Positions 13,175 through 26,576 of a stretch of 64,000 bases of DNA are shown here, one piece after another. Every line of letters begins with the position of its first letter. The first letter of the stretch is position 1. Source of the DNA: Luidia sarsii (Eukaryota; Echinodermata; Asteroidea; Paxillosida; Luidiidae). The notes beneath the pieces were generated by a model. The model was not told where the DNA came from. It saw nothing but the letters and a program-made list of their open reading frames with translations, and did no database searches. The DNA lies in contig OX465112.1 of assembly GCA_949987565.1 (NCBI GenBank), forward strand, positions 10,804,536 through 10,868,535, read 5' to 3'. The position numbers were made by a program, and so were the translations under genes.

Positions 13175-14849
13175 TTGGCCCAATTTTGGACATGTTCGAC
13201 AGGTCCGCTCCTGTCGGAATTTTCAGTTTTTGACCCAAAATCAGTTTTCCTAGATTTCTTGGAAAATGACTCCTCAGGTATCTCAGAACCCCCTGACACG
13301 GATCGGACTTTCGGTAGACCAGTTGAAGTCATTTTTGGCCCCCTGAAAAAAACTTAAGTTTTGGCCCAATTTTGGACATGTTCGACAGGTCCGCTCCTGT
13401 CGGAATTTTCAGTTTTTGACCCAAAATCAGTTTTCCCAGATTTCTCTGAAAATGACTCCTCAGGTATCTGAGAACCCTCTGACACGGATGGGACTTTCGG
13501 TAGACCAGTTGAAGTCATTTTTGGCCCCCTGAAAAAAAACTTGAGTTTTGGCCCAATTTTGGACATGTTCGACAGGTCCGCTCCTGTCGGAATTTTCAGT
13601 TTTTGACCCAAAATTTGTTTTCCCAGATTTCTTGGAAAATGACTCCTCAGGTATCTGAGAACCCTCTGACACGGATCGGACTTTCGGTAGACCAGTTGAA
13701 GTCATTTTTGGCCCCCTGAAAAAAACTTGAGTTTTGGCCCAATTTTGGACATGTTCGACAGGTCCGCTCCTGTCAGAATTTTCAGTTTTTGACCCAAAAT
13801 CAGTTTTCCCAGATTTCTTGGAAAATGACTCCTCAGGTATCTCAGAACCCTCTGACACGGATCGGACTTTCGGTAGACCAGTTGAAGTCATTTTTGGCCC
13901 CCTGAAAAAAACTTGAGTTTTGGCCCAATTTTGGACATGTTCGACAGGTCCGCTCCTGTCGGAATTTTCAGTTTTTGACCCAAAATCAGTTTTCCCAGAT
14001 TTGTTGGAAAATGACTCCTCAGGTATCTCAGAACCCTCTGACACAGATCTGACTTTCGGTAGACCAGTTGAAGTCATTTTTGGCCCCCTGAAAAAAACTT
14101 AAGTTTTGGCCCAATTTTGGACATGTTCGACAGGTCCGCTCCTGTCGGAATTTTCAGTTTTTGACCCAAAATCAGTTTTCCCAGATTTCTTGGAAAATGA
14201 CTCCTCAGGTATCTGAGAACCCTCTGACACGGATCGGATTTTCGGTAGACCAGTTGAAGTCATTTTTGGCCCCCTGAAAAAAACTTGAGTTTTGGCCCAA
14301 TTTTGGACATGTTCGACAGGTCCGCTCCTGTCGGAATTTTCAGTTTTTGACCCGAAATCAGTTTTCCCAGATTTCTTGGAAAATGACTCCTCAGGTATCT
14401 CAGAACCCTCTGACACGGATGGGACTTTCGGTAGACTAGTTGAAGTCATTTTTGGCCCCCTGAAAAAAACTTGAGTTTTGGCCCAATTTTGGACATGTTC
14501 GACAGGTCCGCTCCTGTCGGAATTTTCAGTTTTTGACCCAAAATCAGTTTTCCCAGATTTCTCTGAAAATGACTCCTCAGGTATCTGAGAACCCTCTGAC
14601 ACGGATCGGACTTTCGGTAGACCAGTTGAAGTCATTTTTGGCCCCCTGAAAAAAACTTGAGTTTTGGCCCAATTTTGGACATGTTCGACAGGTCCGCTCC
14701 TGTCGGAATTTTCAGTTTTTGACCCAAAATCAGTTTTCCTAGATTTCTTGGAAAATGACTCCTCAGGTATCTCAGAACCCCCTGACACGGATCGGACTTT
14801 CGGTAGACCAGTTGAAGTCATTTTTGGCCCCCTGAAAAAAACTTAAGTT

Positions 14850-16524
14850 TTGGCCCAATTTTGGACATGTTCGACAGGTCCGCTCCTGTCGGAATTTTCA
14901 GTTTTTGACCCAAAATCAGTTTTCCCAGATTTCTCTGAAAATGACTCCTCAGGTATCTGAGAACCCTCTGACACGGATGGGACTTTCGGTAGACCAGTTG
15001 AAGTCATTTTTGGCCCCCTGAAAAAAAACTTGAGTTTTGGCCCAATTTTGGACATGTTCGACAGGTCCGCTCCTGTCGGAATTTTCAGTTTTTGACCCAA
15101 AATTTGTTTTCCCAGATTTCTTGGAAAATGACTCCTCAGGTATCTGAGAACCCTCTGACACGGATCGGACTTTCGGTAGACCAGTTGAAGTCATTTTTGG
15201 CCCCCTGAAAAAAACTTGAGTTTTGGCCCAATTTTGGACATGTTCGACAGGTCCGCTCCTGTCAGAATTTTCAGTTTTTGACCCAAAATCAGTTTTCCCA
15301 GATTTCTTGGAAAATGACTCCTCAGGTATCTCAGAACCCTCTGACACGGATCGGACTTTCGGTAGACCAGTTGAAGTCATTTTTGGCCCCCTGAAAAAAA
15401 CTTGAGTTTTGGCCCAATTTTGGACATGTTCGACAGGTCCGCTCCTGTCGGAATTTTCAGTTTTTGACCCAAAATCAGTTTTCCCTGATTTCTTGGAAAA
15501 TGACTCTTCAGGTATCTGAGAACCCTCTGACACGGATCGGACTTTCGGTAGACCAGTTGAAGTCATTTTTGGCCCCCTGAAAAAAACTTGAGTTTTGGCC
15601 CAATTTTGGACATGTTCGACAGGTCCGCTCCTGTCGGAATTTTCAGTTTTTGACCCAAAATCAGTTTTCCCAGATTTGTTGGAAAATGACTCCTCAGGTA
15701 TCTCAGAACCCTCTGACACAGATCTGACTTTCGGTAGACCAGTTGAAGTCATTTTTGGCCCCCTGAAAAAAACTTAAGTTTTGGCCCAATTTTGGACATG
15801 TTCGACAGGTCCGCTCCTGTCGGAATTTTCAGTTTTTGACCCAAAATCAGTTTTCCCAGATTTCTTGGAAAATGACTCCTCAGGTATCTGAGAACCCTCT
15901 GACACGGATCGGATTTTCGGTAGACCAGTTGAAGTCATTTTTGGCCCCCTGAAAAAAACTTGAGTTTTGGCCCAATTTTGGACATGTTCGACAGGTCCGC
16001 TCCTGTCGGAATTTTCAGTTTTTGACCCGAAATCAGTTTTCCCAGATTTCTTGGAAAATGACTCCTCAGGTATCTCAGAACCCTCTGACACGGATGGGAC
16101 TTTCGGTAGACTAGTTGAAGTCATTTTTGGCCCCCTGAAAAAAACTTGAGTTTTGGCCCAATTTTGGACATGTTCGACAGGTCCGCTCCTGTCGGAATTT
16201 TCAGTTTTTGACCCAAAATCAGTTTTCCCAGATTTCTCTGAAAATGACTCCTCAGGTATCTGAGAACCCTCTGACACGGATCGGACTTTCGGTAGACCAG
16301 TTGAAGTCATTTTTGGCCCCCTGAAAAAAACTTGAGTTTTGGCCCAATTTTGGACATGTTCGACAGGTCCGCTCCTGTCGGAATTTTCAGTTTTTGACCC
16401 AAAATCAGTTTTCCTAGATTTCTTGGAAAATGACTCCTCAGGTATCTCAGAACCCCCTGACACGGATCGGACTTTCGGTAGACCAGTTGAAGTCATTTTT
16501 GGCCCCCTGAAAAAAACTTGAGTT
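14850..16524 (+). repeat. 9-monomer HOR unit lacking J, K and L
   Basis: The order is H (14850, 187 bp), I (15037), A (15223), B (15409), C (15595), D (15781), E (15967), F (16153), G (16339), for 1675 bp. It is a clean example of the shorter form that dominates 13-18 kb. The preceding unit at 13361-14849 is the same but also lacks B, so it is 1489 bp. The difference from the 12-mer is exactly the J-K-L block. Confidence 0.82.
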
Positions 16525-16715
16525 TTGGCCCAATTTTGGACATGTTCGACAGGTCCGCTCCTGTCGGAATTTTCAGTTTTTGACCCGAAATCAGTTTTCC
16601 CAGATTTCTTGGAAAATGACTCCTCAGGTACAGTATCTCAGAACCCTCTGACACGGATGGGACTTTCGGTAGACTAGTTGAAGTCATTTTTGGCCCCCTG
16701 AAAAAAACTTGAGTT
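16525..16715 (+). repeat. 191-bp E monomer with a 5-bp insertion
   Basis: The E monomer reads CTCAGGTACAGTATCTCAG where others read CTCAGGTATCTCAG. Five bases are inserted, which leaves GTA repeated around CA. It is the only insertion of this size in the window. It follows a G monomer directly, out of HOR order, so it begins a local E-F-G duplication. Confidence 0.92.
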
Positions 16716-16900
16716 TTGGCCCAATTTTGGACATGTTCGACAGGTCCGCTCCTGTCGGAATTTTCAGTTTTTGACCCAAAATCAGTTTTCCCAGATTTCT
16801 CTGAAAATGACTCCTCAGGTATCTGAGAACCCTCTGACACGGATCGGACTTTCGGTAGACCAGTTGAAGTATTTTTGGCCCCCTGAAAAAAACTTGAGTT
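16716..16900 (+). repeat. 185-bp F monomer with a 1-bp deletion
   Basis: The monomer reads TTGAAGTATTTTTGG where others read TTGAAGTCATTTTTGG, so one C is missing. It lies directly after the monomer with the unique 5-bp insertion. Together with G at 16901 these form an extra E-F-G set after the one at 15967-16524. Confidence 0.9.
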
Positions 16901-17831
16901 TTGGCCCAATTTTGGACATGTTCGACAGGTCCGCTCCTGTCGGAATTTTCAGTTTTTGACCCAAAATCAGTTTTCCTAGATTTCTTGGAAAATGACTCCT
17001 CAGGTATCTCAGAACCCCCTGACACGGATCGGACTTTCGGTAGACCAGTTGAAGTCATTTTTGGCCCCCTGAAAAAAACTTAAGTTTTGGCCCAATTTTG
17101 GACATGTTCGACAGGTCCGCTCCTGTCGGAATTTTCAGTTTTTGACCCAAAATCAGTTTTCCCAGATTTCTCTGAAAATGACTCCTCAGGTATCTGAGAA
17201 CCCTCTGACACGGATGGGACTTTCGGTAGACCAGTTGAAGTCATTTTTGGCCCCCTGAAAAAAAACTTGAGTTTTGGCCCAATTTTGGACATGTTCGACA
17301 GGTCCGCTCCTGTCGGAATTTTCAGTTTTTGACCCAAAATTTGTTTTCCCAGATTTCTTGGAAAATGACTCCTCAGGTATCTGAGAACCCTCTGACACGG
17401 ATCGGACTTTCGGTAGACCAGTTGAAGTCATTTTTGGCCCCCTGAAAAAAACTTGAGTTTTGGCCCAATTTTGGACATGTTCGACAGGTCCGCTCCTGTC
17501 AGAATTTTCAGTTTTTGACCCAAAATCAGTTTTCCCAGATTTCTTGGAAAATGACTCCTCAGGTATCTCAGAACCCTCTGACACGGATCGGACTTTCGGT
17601 AGACCAGTTGAAGTCATTTTTGGCCCCCTGAAAAAAACTTGAGTTTTGGCCCAATTTTGGACATGTTCGACAGGTCCGCTCCTGTCGGAATTTTCAGTTT
17701 TTGACCCAAAATCAGTTTTCCCTGATTTCTTGGAAAATGACTCTTCAGGTATCGGAGAACCCTCTGACACGGATCGGACTTTCGGTAGACCAGTTGAAGT
17801 CATTTTTGGCCCCCTGAAAAAAACTTGAGTT

Positions 17832-18017
17832 TTGGCCCAATTTTGGACATGTTCGACAGGTCCGCTCCTGTCGGAATTTTCAGTTTTTGACCCAAAATCA
17901 GTTTTCCCAGATTTGTTGGAAAATGACTCCTCAGGTATCTGAGAACCCTCTGACACGGATCGGATTTTCGGTAGACCAGTTGAAGTCATTTTTGGCCCCC
18001 TGAAAAAAACTTGAGTT
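17832..18017 (+). repeat. C/D hybrid monomer
   Basis: The first part carries the C mark TTTGTTGG. The rest carries the D marks GTATCTGAG and ATCGGATTTT. It lies between B and E, so one monomer has been lost by exchange between neighbouring C and D, somewhere between monomer positions 84 and 110. Confidence 0.83.
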
Positions 18018-18762
18018 TTGGCCCAATTTTGGACATGTTCGACAGGTCCGCTCCTGTCGGAATTTTCAGTTTTTGACCCGAAATCAGTTTTCCCAGATTT
18101 CTTGGAAAATGACTCCTCAGGTATCTCAGAACCCTCTGACACGGATGGGACTTTCGGTAGACTAGTTGAAGTCATTTTTGGCCCCCTGAAAAAAACTTGA
18201 GTTTTGGCCCAATTTTGGACATGTTCGACAGGTCCGCTCCTGTCGGAATTTTCAGTTTTTGACCCAAAATCAGTTTTCCCAGATTTCTCTGAAAATGACT
18301 CCTCAGGTATCTGAGAACCCTCTGACACGGATCGGACTTTCGGTAGACCAGTTGAAGTCATTTTTGGCCCCCTGAAAAAAACTTGAGTTTTGGCCCAATT
18401 TTGGACATGTTCGACAGGTCCGCTCCTGTCGGAATTTTCAGTTTTTGACCCAAAATCAGTTTTCCTAGATTTCTTGGAAAATGACTCCTCAGGTATCTCA
18501 GAACCCCCTGACACGGATCGGACTTTCGGTAGACCAGTTGAAGTCATTTTTGGCCCCCTGAAAAAAACTTAAGTTTTGGCCCAATTTTGGACATGTTCGA
18601 CAGGTCCGCTCCTGTCGGAATTTTCAGTTTTTGACCCAAAATCAGTTTTCCCAGATTTCTCTGAAAATGACTCCTCAGGTATCTGAGAACCCTCTGACAC
18701 GGATGGGACTTTCGGTAGACCAGTTGAAGTCATTTTTGGCCCCCTGAAAAAAAACTTGAGTT

Positions 18763-18948
18763 TTGGCCCAATTTTGGACATGTTCGACAGGTCCGCTCCT
18801 GTCGGAATTTTCAGTTTTTGACCCAAAATTTGTTTTCCCAGATTTCTTGGAAAATGACTCCTCAGGTATCTCAGAACCCTCTGACACGGATCGGACTTTC
18901 AGTAGACCAGTTGAAGTCATTTTTGGCCCCCTGAAAAAAACTTAAGTT
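18763..18948 (+). repeat. I/K hybrid monomer
   Basis: The first part matches I (AAAATTTG, CCCAGA) and the last part matches K (GTATCTCAG, TTTCAGTAG, CTTAAG tail). The exchange point lies between monomer positions 77 and 110. It sits between H and L, so an exchange here removed the rest of I, all of J and the start of K, exactly two monomers. Identical hybrids are at 36622-36807 and 39600-39785. Confidence 0.85.
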
Positions 18949-19878
18949 TTGGCCCAATTTTGGACATGTTCGACAGGTCCGCTCCTGTCGGAATTTTCAG
19001 TTTTTGACTCAAAATCAGTTTTCCCAGATTTCTCTGAAAATGACTCCTCAGGTATCTGAGAACCCTCTGACACGGATCGGACTTTCGGTAGACCAGTTGA
19101 AGTCATTTTTGGCCCCCTGAAAAAAACTTAAGTTTTGGCCCAATTTTGGACATGTTCGACAGGTCCGCTCCTGTCAGAATTTTCAGTTTTTGACCCAAAA
19201 TCAGTTTTCCCAGATTTCTTGGAAAATGACTCCTCAGGTATCTCAGAACCCTCTGACACGGATCGGACTTTCGGTAGACCAGTTGAAGTCATTTTTGGCC
19301 CCCTGAAAAAAACTTGAGTTTTGGCCCAATTTTGGACATGTTCGACAGGTCCGCTCCTGTCGGAATTTTCAGTTTTTGACCCAAAATCAGTTTTCCCTGA
19401 TTTCTTGGAAAATGACTCTTCAGGTATCTGAGAACCCTCTGACACGGATCGGACTTTCGGTAGACCAGTTGAAGTCATTTTTGGCCCCCTGAAAAAAACT
19501 TGAGTTTTGGCCCAATTTTGGACATGTTCGACAGGTCCGCTCCTGTCGGAATTTTCAGTTTTTGACCCAAAATCAGTTTTCCCAGATTTGTTGGAAAATG
19601 ACTCCTCAGGTATCTCAGAACCCTCTGACACAGATCTGACTTTCGGTAGACCAGTTGAAGTCATTTTTGGCCCCCTGAAAAAAACTTAAGTTTTGGCCCA
19701 ATTTTGGACATGTTCGACAGGTCCGCTCCTGTCGGAATTTTCAGTTTTTGACCCAAAATCAGTTTTCCCAGATTTCTTGGAAAATGACTCCTCAGGTATC
19801 TGAGAACCCTCTGACACGGATCGGATTTTCGGTAGACCAGTTGAAGTCATTTTTGGCCCCCTGAAAAAAACTTGAGTT

Positions 19879-22110
19879 TTGGCCCAATTTTGGACATGTT
19901 CGACAGGTCCGCTCCTGTCGGAATTTTCAGTTTTTGACCCGAAATCAGTTTTCCCAGATTTCTTGGAAAATGACTCCTCAGGTATCTCAGAACCCTCTGA
20001 CACGGATGGGACTTTCGGTAGACTAGTTGAAGTCATTTTTGGCCCCCTGAAAAAAACTTGAGTTTTGGCCCAATTTTGGACATGTTCGACAGGTCCGCTC
20101 CTGTCGGAATTTTCAGTTTTTGACCCAAAATCAGTTTTCCCAGATTTCTCTGAAAATGACTCCTCAGGTATCTGAGAACCCTCTGACACGGATCGGACTT
20201 TCGGTAGACCAGTTGAAGTCATTTTTGGCCCCCTGAAAAAAACTTGAGTTTTGGCCCAATTTTGGACATGTTCGACAGGTCCGCTCCTGTCGGAATTTTC
20301 AGTTTTTGACCCAAAATCAGTTTTCCTAGATTTCTTGGAAAATGACTCCTCAGGTATCTCAGAACCCTCTGACACGGATCGGACTTTCGGTAGACCAGTT
20401 GAAGTCATTTTTGGCCCCCTGAAAAAAACTTAAGTTTTGGCCCAATTTTGGACATGTTCGACAGGTCCGCTCCTGTCGGAATTTTCAGTTTTTGACCCAA
20501 AATCAGTTTTCCCAGATTTCTCTGAAAATGACTCCTCAGGTATCTGAGAACCCTCTGACACGGATGGGACTTTCGGTAGACCAGTTGAAGTCATTTTTGG
20601 CCCCCTGAAAAAAACTTGAGTTTTGGCCCAATTTTGGACATGTTCGACAGGTCCGCTCCTGTCGGAATTTTCAGTTTTTGACCCAAAATTTGTTTTCCCA
20701 GATTTCTTGGAAAATGACTCCTCAGGTATCTGAGAACCCTCTGACACGGATCGGACTTTCGGTAGACCAGTTGAAGTCATTTTTGGCCCCCTGAAAAAAA
20801 CTTGAGTTTTGGCCCAATTTTGGACATGTTCGACAGGTCCGCTCCTGTCGGAATTTTCACTTTTTGACCCAAAATCAGTTTTCCCAGATTTCTCTGAAAA
20901 TGACTCCTCAGGTATCTGAGAACCCTCTGACACGGATCGGACTTTCGGTAGACCAGTTGAAGTCATTTTTGGCCCCCTGAAAAAAACTTGAGTTTTGGCC
21001 CAATTTTGGACATGTTCGACAGGTCCGCTCCTGTCGGAATTTTCAGTTTTTGACCCGAAATCAGTTTTCCCAGATTTCTTGGAAAATGACTCCTCAGGTA
21101 TCTCAGAACCCTCTGACACGGATGGGACTTTCGGTAGACTAGTTGAAGTCATTTTTGGCCCCCTGAAAAAAACTTGAGTTTTGGCCCAATTTTGGACATG
21201 TTCGACAGGTCCGCTCCTGTCGGAATTTTCAGTTTTTGACCCAAAATCAGTTTTCCCAGATTTCTCTGAAAATGACTCCTCAGGTATCTGAGAACCCTCT
21301 GACACGGATCGGACTTTCGGTAGACCAGTTGAAGTCATTTTTGGCCCCCTGAAAAAAACTTGAGTTTTGGCCCAATTTTGGACATGTTCGACAGGTCCGC
21401 TCCTGTCGGAATTTTCAGTTTTTGACCCAAAATCAGTTTTCCTAGATTTCTTGGAAAATGACTCCTCAGGTATCTCAGAACCCTCTGACACGGATCGGAC
21501 TTTCGGTAGACCAGTTGAAGTCATTTTTGGCCCCCTGAAAAAAACTTAAGTTTTGGCCCAATTTTGGACATGTTCGACAGGTCCGCTCCTGTCGGAATTT
21601 TCAGTTTTTGACCCAAAATCAGTTTTCCCAGATTTCTCTGAAAATGACTCCTCAGGTATCTGAGAACCCTCTGACACGGATGGGACTTTCGGTAGACCAG
21701 TTGAAGTCATTTTTGGCCCCCTGAAAAAAACTTGAGTTTTGGCCCAATTTTGGACATGTTCGACAGGTCCGCTCCTGTCGGAATTTTCAGTTTTTGACCC
21801 AAAATTTGTTTTCCCAGATTTCTTGGAAAATGACTCCTCAGGTATCTGAGAACCCTCTGACACGGATCGGACTTTCGGTAGACCAGTTGAAGTCATTTTT
21901 GGCCCCCTGAAAAAAACTTGAGTTTTGGCCCAATTTTGGACATGTTCGACAGGTCCGCTCCTGTCGGAATTTTCACTTTTTGACCCAAAATCAGTTTTCC
22001 CAGATTTCTCTGAAAATGACTCCTCAGGTATCTGAGAACCCTCTGACACGGATCGGACTTTCGGTAGACCAGTTGAAGTCATTTTTGGCCCCCTGAAAAA
22101 AACTTGAGTT
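19879..22110 (+). repeat. Tandem duplication, 2 x 1116 bp (6 monomers)
   Basis: The unit E-F-G-H-I-J occurs at 19879-20994 and again at 20995-22110. Here G reads ACCCTCTG and H lacks the extra A, so both copies share uncommon forms. The junction J to E at 20995 breaks the normal order, in which K follows J. The related locus starting at 40716 has this unit only once. Confidence 0.83.
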
Positions 22111-25100
22111 TTGGCCCAATTTTGGACATGTTCGACAGGTCCGCTCCTGTCGGAATTTTCAGTTTTTGACCCAAAATCAGTTTTCCTAGATTTCTTGGAA
22201 AATGACTCCTCAGGTATCTCAGAACCCTCTGACACGGATCGGACTTTCAGTAGACCAGTTGAAGTCATTTTTGGCCCCCTGAAAAAAACTTAAGTTTTGG
22301 CCCAATTTTGGACATGTTCGACAGGTCCGCTCCTGTCGGAATTTTCAGTTTTTGACCCAAAATCAGTTTTCCCTGATTTCTTGGAAAATGACTCTTCAGG
22401 TATCTGAGAACCCTCTGACACGGATCGGACTTTCGGTAGACCAGTTGAAGTCATTTTTGGCCCCCTGAAAAAAACTTGAGTTTTGGCCCAATTTTGGACA
22501 TGTTCGACAGGTCCGCTCCTGTCGGAATTTTCAGTTTTTGACCCAAAATCAGTTTTCCCAGATTTGTTGGAAAATGACTCCTCAGGTATCTCAGAACCCT
22601 CTGACACAGATCTGACTTTCGGTAGACCAGTTGAAGTCATTTTTGGCCCCCTGAAAAAAACTTGAGTTTTGGCCCAATTTTGGACATGTTCGACAGGTCC
22701 GCTCCTGTCGGAATTTTCAGTTTTTGACCCAAAATCAGTTTTCCCAGATTTCTTGGAAAATGACTCCTCAGGTATCTGAGAACCCTCTGACACGGATCGG
22801 ATTTTCGGTAGACCAGTTGAAGTCATTTTTGGCCCCCTGAAAAAAACTTGAGTTTTGGCCCAATTTTGGACATGTTCGACAGGTCCGCTCCTGTCGGAAT
22901 TTTCAGTTTTTGACCCGAAATCAGTTTTCCCAGATTTCTTGGAAAATGACTCCTCAGGTATCTCAGAACCCTCTGACACGGATGGGACTTTCGGTAGACT
23001 AGTTGAAGTCATTTTTGGCCCCCTGAAAAAAACTTGAGTTTTGGCCCAATTTTGGACATGTTCGACAGGTCCGCTCCTGTCGGAATTTTCAGTTTTTGAC
23101 CCAAAATCAGTTTTCCCAGATTTCTCTGAAAATGACTCCTCAGGTATCTGAGAACCCTCTGACACGGATCGGACTTTCGGTAGACCAGTTGAAGTCATTT
23201 TTGGCCCCCTGAAAAAAACTTGAGTTTTGGCCCAATTTTGGACATGTTCGACAGGTCCGCTCCTGTCGGAATTTTCAGTTTTTGACCCAAAATCAGTTTT
23301 CCTAGATTTCTTGGAAAATGACTCCTCAGGTATCTCAGAACCCCCTGACACGGATCGGACTTTCGGTAGACCAGTTGAAGTCATTTTTGGCCCCCTGAAA
23401 AAAACTTAAGTTTTGGCCCAATTTTGGACATGTTCGACAGGTCCGCTCCTGTCGGAATTTTCAGTTTTTGACCCAAAATCAGTTTTCCCAGATTTCTCTG
23501 AAAATGACTCCTCAGGTATCTGAGAACCCTCTGACACGGATGGGACTTTCGGTAGACCAGTTGAAGTCATTTTTGGCCCCCTGAAAAAAAACTTGAGTTT
23601 TGGCCCAATTTTGGACATGTTCGACAGGTCCGCTCCTGTCGGAATTTTCAGTTTTTGACCCAAAATTTGTTTTCCCAGATTTCTTGGAAAATGACTCCTC
23701 AGGTATCTGAGAACCCTCTGACACGGATCGGACTTTCGGTAGACCAGTTGAAGTCATTTTTGGCCCCCTGAAAAAAACTTGAGTTTTGGCCCAATTTTGG
23801 ACATGTTCGACAGGTCCGCTCCTGTCGGAATTTTCACTTTTTGACCCAAAATCAGTTTTCCCAGATTTCTCTGAAAATGACTCCTCAGGTATCTGAGAAC
23901 CCTCTGACACGGATCGGACTTTCGGTAGACCAGTTGAAGTCATTTTTGGCCCCCTGAAAAAAACTTGAGTTTTGGCCCAATTTTGGACATGTTCGACAGG
24001 TCCGCTCCTGTCGGAATTTTCAGTTTTTGACCCAAAATCAGTTTTCCTAGATTTCTTGGAAAATGACTCCTCAGGTATCTCAGAACCCTCTGACACGGAT
24101 CGGACTTTCAGTAGACCAGTTGAAGTCATTTTTGGCCCCCTGAAAAAAACTTGAGTTTTGGCCCAATTTTGGACATGTTCGACAGGTCCGCTCCTGTCGG
24201 AATTTTCAGTTTTTGACCCAAAATTTGTTTTCCCAGATTTCTTGGAAAATGACTCCTCAGGTATCTGAGAACCCTCTGACACGGATCGGACTTTCGGTAG
24301 ACCAGTTGAAGTCATTTTTGGCCCCCTGAAAAAAACTTGAGTTTTGGCCCAATTTTGGACATGTTCGACAGGTCCGCTCCTGTCGGAATTTTCACTTTTT
24401 GACCCAAAATCAGTTTTCCCAGATTTCTCTGAAAATGACTCCTCAGGTATCTGAGAACCCTCTGACACGGATCGGACTTTCGGTAGACCAGTTGAAGTCA
24501 TTTTTGGCCCCCTGAAAAAAACTTGAGTTTTGGCCCAATTTTGGACATGTTCGACAGGTCCGCTCCTGTCGGAATTTTCAGTTTTTGACCCAAAATCAGT
24601 TTTCCTAGATTTCTTGGAAAATGACTCCTCAGGTATCTCAGAACCCTCTGACACGGATCGGACTTTCAGTAGACCAGTTGAAGTCATTTTTGGCCCCCTG
24701 AAAAAAACTTAAGTTTTGGCCCAATTTTGGACATGTTCGACAGGTCCGCTCCTGTCGGAATTTTCAGTTTTTGACCCAAAATCAGTTTTCCCTGATTTCT
24801 TGGAAAATGACTCTTCAGGTATCTGAGAACCCTCTGACACGGATCGGACTTTCGGTAGACCAGTTGAAGTCATTTTTGGCCCCCTGAAAAAAACTTGAGT
24901 TTTGGCCCAATTTTGGACATGTTCGACAGGTCCGCTCCTGTCGGAATTTTCAGTTTTTGACCCAAAATCAGTTTTCCCAGATTTGTTGGAAAATGACTCC
25001 TCAGGTATCTCAGAACCCTCTGACACAGATCTGACTTTCGGTAGACCAGTTGAAGTCATTTTTGGCCCCCTGAAAAAAACTTGAGTTTTGGCCCAATTTT

Positions 25101-26576
25101 GGACATGTTCGACAGGTCCGCTCCTGTCGGAATTTTCAGTTTTTGACCCAAAATCAGTTTTCCCAGATTTCTTGGAAAATGACTCCTCAGGTATCTGAGA
25201 ACCCTCTGACACGGATCGGATTTTCGGTAGACCAGTTGAAGTCATTTTTGGCCCCCTGAAAAAAACTTGAGTTTTGGCCCAATTTTGGACATGTTCGACA
25301 GGTCCGCTCCTGTCGGAATTTTCAGTTTTTGACCCGAAATCAGTTTTCCCAGATTTCTTGGAAAATGACTCCTCAGGTATCTCAGAACCCTCTGACACGG
25401 ATGGGACTTTCGGTAGACTAGTTGAAGTCATTTTTGGCCCCCTGAAAAAAACTTGAGTTTTGGCCCAATTTTGGACATGTTCGACAGGTCCGCTCCTGTC
25501 GGAATTTTCAGTTTTTGACCCAAAATCAGTTTTCCCAGATTTCTCTGAAAATGACTCCTCAGGTATCTGAGAACCCTCTGACACGGATCGGACTTTCGGT
25601 AGACCAGTTGAAGTCATTTTTGGCCCCCTGAAAAAAACTTGAGTTTTGGCCCAATTTTGGACATGTTCGACAGGTCCGCTCCTGTCGGAATTTTCAGTTT
25701 TTGACCCAAAATCAGTTTTCCTAGATTTCTTGGAAAATGACTCCTCAGGTATCTCAGAACCCCCTGACACGGATCGGACTTTCGGTAGACCAGTTGAAGT
25801 CATTTTTGGCCCCCTGAAAAAAACTTAAGTTTTGGCCCAATTTTGGACATGTTCGACAGGTCCGCTCCTGTCGGAATTTTCAGTTTTTGACCCAAAATCA
25901 GTTTTCCCAGATTTCTCTGAAAATGACTCCTCAGGTATCTGAGAACCCTCTGACACGGATGGGACTTTCGGTAGACCAGTTGAAGTCATTTTTGGCCCCC
26001 TGAAAAAAAACTTGAGTTTTGGCCCAATTTTGGACATGTTCGACAGGTCCGCTCCTGTCGGAATTTTCAGTTTTTGACCCAAAATTTGTTTTCCCAGATT
26101 TCTTGGAAAATGACTCCTCAGGTATCTGAGAACCCTCTGACACGGATCGGACTTTCGGTAGACCAGTTGAAGTCATTTTTGGCCCCCTGAAAAAAACTTG
26201 AGTTTTGGCCCAATTTTGGACATGTTCGACAGGTCCGCTCCTGTCGGAATTTTCACTTTTTGACCCAAAATCAGTTTTCCCAGATTTCTCTGAAAATGAC
26301 TCCTCAGGTATCTGAGAACCCTCTGACACGGATCGGACTTTCGGTAGACCAGTTGAAGTCATTTTTGGCCCCCTGAAAAAAACTTGAGTTTTGGCCCAAT
26401 TTTGGACATGTTCGACAGGTCCGCTCCTGTCGGAATTTTCAGTTTTTGACCCAAAATCAGTTTTCCTAGATTTCTTGGAAAATGACTCCTCAGGTATCTC
26501 AGAACCCTCTGACACGGATCGGACTTTCAGTAGACCAGTTGAAGTCATTTTTGGCCCCCTGAAAAAAACTTAAGTT
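21739..26576 (+). repeat. Tandem duplication, 2 x 2419 bp (13 monomers)
   Basis: The unit I-J-K-B-C-D-E-F-G-H-I-J-K occurs at 21739-24157 and again at 24158-26576. The junction is K followed by I at 24158. Each copy also contains an out-of-order K to B step (22297 and 24716), meaning that L and A were lost before the duplication. The related locus starting at 41460 has a single copy of the 2419-bp unit. Confidence 0.85.

Noticed and set aside
26391..26573. 60-codon plus-strand frames, one per monomer
   Set aside because: They start at TTG, not ATG, in TTGGCCCAA, and close at the same place in each monomer (TGA or TAA). They are a product of the repeat.
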